From Thalassiosira profunda (taxonomy: Eukaryota; Bacillariophyta; Thalassiosirophyceae; Thalassiosirales; Thalassiosiraceae), in contig JALLAP010000307.1 of NCBI GenBank assembly GCA_036939355.1, positions 1 through 16,745 of the forward strand: 16,745 nt of DNA, read 5' to 3'. Of this stretch, positions 1 through 7,119 are shown piece after piece (within the stretch, counting starts at the first letter, position 1; every line of letters starts with the position of its first letter). The translations under genes were made by a program, and so were the position numbers. The notes under the pieces are model-generated. The model did no database searches. It was not told where the DNA came from and saw nothing but the letters and a program-made list of their open reading frames with translations.

Positions 1-1
1 G

Positions 2-2123
2 AGTGAGGCAGCGTGGGAAAAGATCGGGGAGAGCATTACCGTCACAACCAGTGATTCCCTCGTCCGAATTCCCCATTCTTCGATTGATCCTGTCACCGTC
101 TACGCGGGCCAGCGCCAAAGTTTCTTCATCGCGGTCAGCGGGTGGTATGTCGCGGTGCGATCCGAGTCTGCAGGCTCTTCCACGACAAACGGAGAGGTTA
201 CACTTCACACGGGCCATAGGAAGTTTGACCCGAACAACCAATGGGCCCAGGGGACAACTTGGTACACATTCCAGGGCAAGATGATCTACTCATATTCAAC
301 TGACCCGCCATCGTCGGTCCCATCTGCGGCGCCATCTGGCATCCCAAGTCTGGCTCCTTCCATGGCACCAACCACAAGCGCCAAGCCCAGCTTGCAGCCA
401 TCCGCCCAGCCGTCGACATTGCCGTCAACTCAGCCTACCAGCAGCGCAGCACCCTCCACAACCAGCGCTCCCAGTGTGAACAGTCCAGAGCCCAGCTTGG
501 CACCGTCGCGTAGCGTCATGCCTTCGTCGGAACCCACTCCTTTCCCGACTGCTTCTCCGACAGTCATGCCAACAGACACGCCTACTGTAAGCGGGGCCTC
601 GATCCAGATCACTATTCCATCTAGTATCAGCGTCAGTGGCTTCGAACTGCCCCAGACGGAGCTTCAGATTGAGACGATCATCGAGATTGTGGGACCTACG
701 CTCACCGATTTGATCCGAACGGATCTACGGTCAGACCAACGGCTGAAAGAGGTAAATATCATCTCAATCAATGGGGTGCTCGTAGAGCCGGGCACTGAAA
801 CGTTCTTCCGCCGGAGGCTGCAATCAGGGTGCACGTGGACAGAAGACAATACGAGCCTCTGCATTGAGTATGAGATCCTTCTTGAAGAATTGTGCGAAAG
901 CGACCACTGTTACAACGCCGAGGATGTCGCCAATACGCTCTACGACCAAGTCACCACGGACATGCAGCAGGAGATCGATTCGGGAGTCTTCGAATTGGAG
1001 CTAGAGAAGACGGCACTGTCCAACCAGATCGTATTGGACCTGGAGGTCGACAACCCCAACTTCGAGGAGTTGGCGGTCTTGGTGCTGGCCCTGCTCTCGA
1101 GCTGGTATCCGACGTGGAAGGATGGCTCCTACTGCGAGAATGACGGAGGCGAACGTAAGTGCACTGGTTATTTCGTACCCCTTCCAGCCGAGACTCCTGT
1201 TTCACTCACTCTGTTCGTTTCTTCACTCCTCAGCCAAATATATGCGGTTGAATCAAGATGAATGGATGTACCCGAATAGGGATGGTTGCTGCTCTAGATA
1301 CTACTCCTACGCTCACGCGGCATGCATGGGCCTGGAGGATGAGGGCTTTGGCTTCTATCCCGCGTGGGACGGAGCGGAACCCAAGTGTCTGAATGACACC
1401 AATGCCCCTGCCTACATGCGCAACAGCCCCGCATCTTGGATGTACGATTCAGCCGAGGAATGCTGCTCGCGCTATTACGACTGGGATTCGGAAGCGTGCC
1501 AAGCGAACAGCGATGGTGGTACTTCTTCCAACTTCACTGCGAGCGAAAAGTGGTATGTCAATCATCTCGAACAAATCTGCCAGCAAGATTGCCCTAAGGA
1601 GTCGGGCGCTGCCTGCGGAGGACCTGCCGACTCTTGGAAGGAGAGGTACGACTCTGCCCTCGAATGCTGCGAAAATCGGCTATCGTGGGTATCGCCGCAC
1701 GTTTGCGAGACAAAGTCAAGTGGCACGACCACCGATGGAACATCCCTCTGGTACGTCGATTATCAGCAAGAGACGTGCGTGCGAGACTGCACCGCTTCCT
1801 CGAGCGACTCGACTTGCGGGGGCATCGTGTTGAGCTCGCACGTGGATCTGCACAGCAGTGCCGAAGCGTGCTGTTCCGACAAGCTGTCCTGGGTACCGAG
1901 CGAGATGTGCATTGCGAAATCGACCAACGCTCCCATCGCCACGGCGGAAAGCGATCAGTGGTACGTCGACCACCAACTCTATCGATGCGTGAAGAACTGT
2001 GACTCTGGCGACTCCTCGTGCGGGGGCACGGCGAATCGATGGGACGAGCTCTTCTCTTCGGCGATCGACTGTTGCACGAGCAAGCTGTGGTGGCTTGACG
2101 CGGCGACCTGCACGCAGAACTAG
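2..2123 (+). CDS. Secreted/surface Cys-rich protein with PSxxPS linker (5' partial, one intron)
   Basis: The frame is open from base 2, so the N-terminus lies outside the window. The model is join(<2..1154,1234..2123), giving 680 visible residues and a TAG stop. Residues 1-100 form a domain ending in WYTFQGKMIYSY. It resembles, from memory, an unnamed domain of diatom surface proteins. Next come a Ser/Pro-rich linker (about 101-197), an alpha/beta-looking domain (about 200-365) and five Cys-rich modules with a paired CC to the C-terminus. Many evenly spaced cysteines and the PS linker suggest a protein that passes through the secretory pathway to the cell surface, although the signal peptide is not visible. 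Splicing is supported because it joins GGE to KYM and restores a module matching the next one (EPKC...YM). The molecular role is unknown; adhesion or cell-wall association is only a guess. It ends 96 bp from the convergent protease gene. Confidence 0.8.
302..592 (+). repeat. PSxxPSxxPS low-complexity linker
   Basis: About 97 codons are dominated by Pro, Ser, Ala and Thr in a loose four-residue rhythm (for example PSSVPSAAPSGIPSLAPS). This is a flexible, probably O-glycosylated spacer between two folded domains. Such linkers are common in diatom secreted proteins. No exact DNA repeat unit is visible; the periodicity is at the protein level. Confidence 0.8.
1103..2120 (+). repeat. Five tandem Cys-rich modules with a CC pair
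   Basis: Module starts are near 1103, 1353, 1551, 1749 and 1959. Modules 1-2 start WYPTW or FYPAW, contain a C-x-N-D segment, then P-x-YM, then CCSRYY and a final Cys. Modules 3-5 start WYV(N/D), then C-x3-C, CGG, S-A-x2-CC, a (L)xW and a final Cys. Modules 3 and 4 are 66 and 70 residues apart and the last ends at the stop codon. The two subtypes share the aromatic start, the CC pair and the last Cys, so they are probably diverged copies of one disulfide-bonded fold. I cannot name the family. Confidence 0.75.
1155..1233 (+). other. Spliceosomal intron, 79 nt
   Basis: The donor is GTAAGT at 1155 and the acceptor is a pyrimidine-rich run ending CTCCTCAG at 1233. The intron is in phase 1: C1154 joins CC at 1234 to make a Pro codon. 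Without splicing the upstream frame stops at 1261. With splicing the frame continues to 2123 and reconstitutes the first Cys-rich module, whose post-junction sequence (P-K-Y-M, then CCSRYY) parallels the second module. Confidence 0.85.
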
Positions 2124-2219
2124 ATCTTTTGACATCAGCCGAGCCCACATTGTACAGCAAAAGAATAACACCATCAATGTGACAACAACAGGAGTAAGCC
2201 AGCTTATATCGATCGACAA

Positions 2220-3659
2220 TCAAAGCTTCTTGAAGGCCTCCTTCGACAAACACGCAAGCGCATCCTCCTTTCCGCAGTCCACGCCCGCCGGCACATCCAC
2301 CGGTATCCCCCGCTTATTAATATCATTGTGATCGGGCGTCTCATACCTAGCAATCGTCACGGCCACGCCGCCATTCTCCCCACCCTCCAACTGCCGTATC
2401 GTCTGGACGATGCCCTTCCCGAACGTCTTCTCCCCCGCCACGACGGCGCGTTTGTTCTCCTGGAGGGCGGCCGTCATAACCTCCGCGGCCGAGGAGGTGT
2501 TTTTGTCGACAAGGAGGACCAGCGGAGACTCGAGGTCGATGCCCTCGGTCAATGTGGATTGCGCATCGACCACCCCGTTTTTGTTGACCACAAAGACCAC
2601 GGGCTTATTGGCCTCGAGAAAGAGTGAGGCCGTGTCGACGCCACCCGGGAGCAATCCGCCTGGGTTGCCTCTCATGTCCAGCACCAAATTCTGCGCTCCC
2701 TTCTTCTTCAACCCTTCAAGCTCTGACTTGACAGTAGCGGCCGTCGTCCCCGAGAAATTCTTGATGCGCACCACCCCGACCTTCCCGCTGACCCCGGCCT
2801 TATCCCCGATGTAGCTCCTGACAGAAGTGATCTTGATGGGCTCCCGCGTCAGTATGAAATCGACCGTCTTCCCTTCTCTCTCCACCACGAAGCCCACCTT
2901 GCTCCCCTCCGGACCCCTTACCACCACGGCCACGTCGTCCGGCGTCGCCTTTCCATCATCAAATCGCACCCCGTCCACCTCCACGAAGACATCGTTGGGC
3001 TTTAGTCCTCCCCGTGCTGCAGGGCCGGACGGTTCGACGTCGGATGCAATCACTTTGTTTCCCTCTTGGGTCAACTCGACGCCCACCCCGTACACGTTTC
3101 CGGTCGCCGCGTTTACAATGCTATCGTACTTGGCCGGGGGCAAGTAGCGAGTGTACCGATCGCCCAGGCTGCCCAAAATGTTCTCCACCTCATTCCTCGC
3201 CTCGTCCATGCTTTTGTACTTTTTCTTCAATGCATCCTGGCGCAGCTTGAACCAATCCTGGTGGTTGAACGTGCGGTCGATGTAGGCGTTATCCACCGTC
3301 CGCCACGCCTCGGCGACGAAGCGCTGTTCGGGGGTGAAGGATCCGTAGTCGGCGGCGGTTGCAATTATAGGCTGGAAGAGGATGGAGAGGGTCAGCAGGG
3401 AGGTGGCCACCGCGGCTTGCAAATTATTTGACCCGTCGCCGCTCCTGCCACTGTTTCCATCATTGATATCATTGCCAGCACGGAACAGAGTCGAATAGCG
3501 GGTAGGGCGGGCGATGGTTGGCAAGCGCGGCGCCCTCGAAGTCGCGGACGAGGAACATTGCGACGGCGCGAAGCCATCAACAGTGCACACGTTGCGGTTC
3601 ACCGCCGCGAGGGCGGCGACCGCGGCGCATGCCAATCGCGAGGCGCGGCGGACCGGCAT
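2220..3659 (-). CDS. CTPA: Plastid thylakoid-lumen C-terminal processing peptidase (S41, CtpA-like)
   Basis: A 479-residue Ser protease of family S41. CtpA-type enzymes trim the C-terminus of photosystem II D1 in the thylakoid lumen so that the Mn cluster can assemble. Residues 1-29 form a signal peptide and are followed by FAPS (30-33), the plastid-import motif of complex red plastids. Residues 33-80 are Ser/Arg-rich transit sequence. Residues 80-102 are hydrophobic and end ATA before ADYGS, a Sec-type thylakoid-transfer segment without twin Arg. The PDZ domain is at about 176-262 (YGVGVELTQEG). The protease core has LDMRGNPGG, the nucleophile S390 in TSSAAE and the general base K415 in TFGKG, 25 residues apart as in characterised D1 proteases. 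ATG at 3659 is the first in-frame ATG; the frame stays open upstream without one. D1 as substrate is inferred from the family; algae can have several CtpA paralogues. Confidence 0.92.
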   Translation of the reverse strand: MPVRRASRLACAAVAALAAVNRNVCTVDGFAPSQCSSSATSRAPRLPTIARPTRYSTLFRAGNDINDGNSGRSGDGSNNLQAAVATSLLTLSILFQPIIATAADYGSFTPEQRFVAEAWRTVDNAYIDRTFNHQDWFKLRQDALKKKYKSMDEARNEVENILGSLGDRYTRYLPPAKYDSIVNAATGNVYGVGVELTQEGNKVIASDVEPSGPAARGGLKPNDVFVEVDGVRFDDGKATPDDVAVVVRGPEGSKVGFVVEREGKTVDFILTREPIKITSVRSYIGDKAGVSGKVGVVRIKNFSGTTAATVKSELEGLKKKGAQNLVLDMRGNPGGLLPGGVDTASLFLEANKPVVFVVNKNGVVDAQSTLTEGIDLESPLVLLVDKNTSSAAEVMTAALQENKRAVVAGEKTFGKGIVQTIRQLEGGENGGVAVTIARYETPDHNDINKRGIPVDVPAGVDCGKEDALACLSKEAFKKL

Positions 3660-3943
3660 TATATTCGAGGCTGCGCAGTGGAAGGGTTCAGAGAAGCGCA
3701 GCCGAGCGTGGGATGGGGTTGATTGGTGGGGTGGAGGTGCGTGCGCAGCACGGTGCAATTTGCAAGTCTCTCATTTGGTTGCAACAGCTGTATGGTAAAT
3801 CTCGGCTCATTTTTTGCTCGATCTTCAAGGGGTAGAAGTGAGGAGGATGAATATAAAGCTCTATTAAGCACAACCGAAGTGAGGGCCCTCCCCGCAACGC
3901 GCAACGAGCAGCGCAACACAGTGGCGCTGAAGCACAGCCCGCG
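3660..3943. promoter_or_regulatory. Divergent promoter region with TATA-like box
   Basis: These 284 bp separate the start codons of the CtpA-like gene (-) and the RWDD2-like gene (+). A TATA-like element, TATAAAG, lies at 3852-3858 on the plus strand, 86 bp before the plus-strand ATG, which would leave a 5' UTR of roughly 50-60 nt. An ATG at 3847 just upstream of that box opens only a six-codon ORF and would probably not be transcribed. No convincing TATA is seen on the minus side. Confidence 0.4.
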
Positions 3944-4768
3944 ATGGACATAGCCGACGCGCGGAGGCAGGTGGCGGAAATCAACGCTCTCCTCAGCCAG
4001 CCGAGATACTCGCATGCGATAGAGGTAACAACGCCCGCACTTTTTGGCCGCCTCGAACGAGCGGTCGGCGCCACCAACAGCAATCAAACGTTGCCCGTCA
4101 AAAAGTGCCTTTTGCTCAGCATGAAATGCCGCGAGTTGGACATTGACGAATTGGCGGGGCTGATATTGGCGATTGAGTTTCCGCTGGATTATCCCTCTTC
4201 CTCTACTTGCAACATTCGAGCCATCAACAATGGAGAGGATGCACCTTCAGTCAGCGAGAGGATACAAACGTACCTCTCAACTTTCGCAGGGTGCGAGTGC
4301 CTCGAATTGATCTTGGATTGGCTCTCTGACAACCGAAGCACGTGCCTTTTATGCAACAACGATGCTGCGGTAGAGGATACTGCGGGAAACATCAAGTGCT
4401 ATGTATTGCGGTTCAACCATCTGCTCTCCGGGCCAGACCACAAGAAGGAAAAGGCGATGGTGGACGCGGCAAAAAAGGCGAAGCTGCAGGGAGGCCTCCT
4501 GTGGGGCACCCCGGGCATCGTCGTCGTCGTGCCGCCGTCGACCGAAGAGGATGCCAAAGATTTTGTATCAGAGAGCAGGGACATTGGCAAGCGGCCGGAC
4601 GGCGTGGAGGCGATGCATTTTCCCGAAAGGGGAGTGGAGGAGGCGGGGCTGGGAGGGTTGGCGCAGCAGAAGCGGGGAGGCAAGTTGCAGAGTCTGGATA
4701 CGGCGATGCTGCGAACGGCGTGTGGGGGCGACGAAGATTTGCTGCGGTTGGTTCTGGGGGTGAGATGA
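3944..4768 (+). CDS. RWD domain + Prp3 C-terminal-like (DUF1115) protein, RWDD2-like
   Basis: A 274-residue intronless protein. Residues about 5-95 fit an RWD fold: an N-terminal helix with EINALL, and IEFPLDYPSSSTCNIRAI matching the family's strand-YP-strand region. Residues about 150-216 match the Prp3 C-terminal/DUF1115 domain: RFNHLLSGPDHKKEK, then LLWGTPGIVVV and STEEDAKDF, with GKR after. This RWD + DUF1115 pairing is that of RWDD2A/B-type proteins. Their cellular role is poorly defined; RWD domains usually mediate protein contacts, and DUF1115 is shared with the U4/U6 snRNP protein Prp3. The C-terminal 50 residues are Gly- and charge-rich with no domain. The ATG at 3944 is the only reasonable start. 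The gene ends 39 bp from the convergent ADCK2-like gene, so the two 3' UTRs probably overlap. Confidence 0.85.
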   Translation: MDIADARRQVAEINALLSQPRYSHAIEVTTPALFGRLERAVGATNSNQTLPVKKCLLLSMKCRELDIDELAGLILAIEFPLDYPSSSTCNIRAINNGEDAPSVSERIQTYLSTFAGCECLELILDWLSDNRSTCLLCNNDAAVEDTAGNIKCYVLRFNHLLSGPDHKKEKAMVDAAKKAKLQGGLLWGTPGIVVVVPPSTEEDAKDFVSESRDIGKRPDGVEAMHFPERGVEEAGLGGLAQQKRGGKLQSLDTAMLRTACGGDEDLLRLVLGVR

Positions 4769-4807
4769 AGTCAACGAAGGCGAACCATATTGTGCACTTC
4801 GAGATTG

Positions 4808-6751
4808 CTACACTTTTCCTCGCCCTAGGAGGAAGGGCACGGCGGCCTTCATCAGGTTCAGGTCCGGATCGAGCGATCGGCCCAGGCCTTCCAATACCAG
4901 CATAGAAACAACCACACTCGACATGGCCGGGTCGATCTCGACTCCATACCTCCGGCACAAGTCGAGGACCTGTCCAAGCAGCGCCCCGACCCTCACCGCT
5001 CCCAGAGTCAGTCCCTGCTTGCGGCGATCGTGGAATTCGCCCACAATGTTTGCAACGCCCTTCGCAAAAGCATCCTTGCCGCCGGGAATGGAGGTGCACT
5101 TCTCGTATCTAGCGCGTTCGACCATCAGCGAGCCGGCGGTGTATCCGTCGTTGAGGACGACCGCTTTGAAGAGGTCGTGCAGATTCTTCTTGTCGTTTGG
5201 TCGGAGCGACGTTGCAATACCGGCATCGAGAAAGACGATTGTGTAGTTGGTTCGCTTCGGATTTGCTTTGTTGGGCACCGCTTTCACGAGAACGTTGCCT
5301 GGATGCAAATCCGCATGGATGAAATTGTCAATGAACGCCATCTTCAGAAACGCCCGCAGCAACGGTCCGGCAAGCCGCTTCCTCGTCTTTAGCCCTTCCG
5401 GACTGTCGTCGGCCAAGAACTTCGATATGGGTACCGCGGCGTAGAGCTCCTCCACGAGCACACGCTCGGAGATCCAGTCTGGCTCCGGCATCGGAAACGT
5501 GATTGCTGGCGGGGACGGTGCATCATCGTAATACCCCGAGCAACCGAAATTGTCTCTGAAGATTTGCAGGTTGGTTCCTTCGATCTGGAGGTCGACTTGT
5601 CTCTGCATGGCTTGCGAAAAGGTGGCCACAGCTCTCGGCAAGCTCAACATCTTGACAATCTCCAAGGGAACGCATGTATCGACGAAATTCGCAATGTGTT
5701 GCATTAGCGCCAGGTCTCTTTGGACAAGCTCGCGAGTGTTGGGATGCAACACTTTGATGGCCACGTCTCTTGTCTTTATTTGCGTATTGCTGGGTTTGCT
5801 TCCCGCGCTTGCGCGTGTAGTCAGTGTTCCTCTGTGCACTTGGGCGGCGCTGCCGGACCCGAGAATTCCACCTCTATCAATCGTTAGTCCGAGCGATTCG
5901 TAATCCTCGCCAAAGGCTTCCACCAATGCTTGTTGTGTGTACCTCCACTCGTGAATCCGCGCCGTATCGTGCAATTCGCACAATCGATTGCACATGTGCA
6001 CAGGGAACAGATCACGGCGCGTCGCCGCCCACTGCCCGAGTTTGACGAAGGCGGGGCCCAAGCTTTGCAATGTGTGTAGAGTGTAACGCCATGCCAAATT
6101 GGATGCCCACGTTGACGAAGTGCGATGCTGGGCGTAGCGTTCTGAGGTGGCTTGGAATTGCTTTGCGTACATGTCCTCCTCTCCCGGCTCCGAACCCAGA
6201 CCCTCGATTGTCAGCAGCGGCGTGAGGTCGTTCGGCCTCTCCCCGAATCCCACGCGGCGAATGCACCCCCTCCATATCGGATTAACGTATGACACAATCA
6301 CTGCAGTCGGAGTCAAAATGAGCAACGGGGACAGCCGAACGACAACCTCCGTGCCACGGACCACCACGAAGAAGGTTTGTCGCATCCTCTTCCACCATCT
6401 CTTTTGCAGTGCTCGGGAGCCGCTGGCCCACCAGTGAACGTTCGTCCAACGGCGGGCGTCGTGTTTGGGTTGCTCAATGCTCATATCACCAATTTGCGCC
6501 GCATGCATAATCGGAGGTGAAGGAGAACTGGCCAACATCATCACGGGCGCGGGCGGTGCGAGTCTTTGCATATCTTGCCGCTGACAAGTGCCACCTGCAC
6601 CGGCGTCGCAACGAGCTGACGATCGTCGGCCTTCGTAGAGATAGGCCGCGGCAAAAGTGGAAGCTGACGCTGCCAACGCTCCTGAGGAGACTACCTGTCG
6701 GGACCTCGTCGGCGGCAGCATCCTCCACGCGTGGCGGCCGGCAAATATCAT
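4808..6751 (-). CDS. ABC1/UbiB-family kinase-like protein, ADCK2-type, probably mitochondrial
   Basis: A 647-residue intronless protein of the atypical ABC1/ADCK/UbiB kinase-like family, which supports ubiquinone biosynthesis or mitochondrial lipid metabolism. Visible landmarks are the KxGQ signature at 237-240 (FVKLGQWAATRRDLF), a Gly/Ser/Ala loop GSGSAAQV (298-305), the nucleotide-binding Lys K333 in VAIKVLHP, E391/N394 in EGTN, the catalytic-loop motif HADLHPGN (479-486) and the metal-binding D509 in LDAG. The form LGQWAATRRDLF and the LDAGI motif are closest to ADCK2 as I remember that subfamily. The first 35 residues are rich in Arg, Ala and Ser with no acidic residue, which fits a mitochondrial presequence. 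A second hydrophobic stretch at about 138-155 may be membrane-associated. The start is the first in-frame ATG (6751); codons upstream stay open but contain no ATG. Confidence 0.88.
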   Translation of the reverse strand: MIFAGRHAWRMLPPTRSRQVVSSGALAASASTFAAAYLYEGRRSSARCDAGAGGTCQRQDMQRLAPPAPVMMLASSPSPPIMHAAQIGDMSIEQPKHDARRWTNVHWWASGSRALQKRWWKRMRQTFFVVVRGTEVVVRLSPLLILTPTAVIVSYVNPIWRGCIRRVGFGERPNDLTPLLTIEGLGSEPGEEDMYAKQFQATSERYAQHRTSSTWASNLAWRYTLHTLQSLGPAFVKLGQWAATRRDLFPVHMCNRLCELHDTARIHEWRYTQQALVEAFGEDYESLGLTIDRGGILGSGSAAQVHRGTLTTRASAGSKPSNTQIKTRDVAIKVLHPNTRELVQRDLALMQHIANFVDTCVPLEIVKMLSLPRAVATFSQAMQRQVDLQIEGTNLQIFRDNFGCSGYYDDAPSPPAITFPMPEPDWISERVLVEELYAAVPISKFLADDSPEGLKTRKRLAGPLLRAFLKMAFIDNFIHADLHPGNVLVKAVPNKANPKRTNYTIVFLDAGIATSLRPNDKKNLHDLFKAVVLNDGYTAGSLMVERARYEKCTSIPGGKDAFAKGVANIVGEFHDRRKQGLTLGAVRVGALLGQVLDLCRRYGVEIDPAMSSVVVSMLVLEGLGRSLDPDLNLMKAAVPFLLGRGKV

Positions 6752-7119
6752 GTTTGGGCGGCCAGCTTGAAATGTATCAGCAGTGCCATACCCCTCGACC
6801 CTTTCCGCCTGCCCTGATGTAGACCTATAGCACGCCAGGGCCAGGAGGGGGGTGGTCGGCGTCTTTGTGCGGGTCTGCAGCGCGCCCGCGCCGCCGCCTT
6901 CTTCCAAGTTTCCCAGCCGCGGTTACCTAGCATTTGGTCTCGAGATACGTAGAACCCTCCTACGCTTACCTGAATCGTGTACGAAACAACTCGGACTCAC
7001 TCGCGTGCGTCGGCTTTGCGTTGGAGGGAGGAGGTGCGCAAAAGTTGCAAAAGAGGCGCGTGGCGACGGCTCTCCTAGCCTGCAAACCCGGGGGATGGCC
7101 GGCACAACGGAGCGGCACC
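6752..7119. promoter_or_regulatory. Divergent intergenic region with an overlapping uORF
   Basis: These 368 bp separate the ADCK2-like (-) and myosin (+) start codons and must hold both promoters. I see no clear TATA box. Near the myosin gene an out-of-frame ATG at 7095, with G at -3 and +4, opens a 27-codon ORF ending at 7178, past the myosin ATG at 7120. Its product is His- and Ala-rich. If the mRNA starts upstream of 7095 this uORF would lower myosin translation. The segment is open in several frames only because it is GC-rich. Confidence 0.4.

Noticed and set aside
1594..2253. 219-codon and 167-codon minus-strand ORFs opposite the Cys-rich modules
   Set aside because: They mirror the real plus-strand modules, are rich in Ser and Arg, and lack any recognisable fold.
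3660..3758. Upstream extension of the CtpA-like frame beginning with a TTG codon
   Set aside because: No in-frame ATG is present, and the signal peptide plus FAPS motif starts exactly at the ATG at 3659. The similar TTG/GTG extensions at 6752-6907, 6934-7119, 14094-14171 and 15709-15711 were not used for the same reason.
4413..5099. 228-codon minus-strand ORF across the RWDD2-like/ADCK2-like junction
   Set aside because: It is antisense to one recognised gene and out of frame with another, is Pro/Arg-rich as expected from GC-rich shadow frames, and shows no domain.
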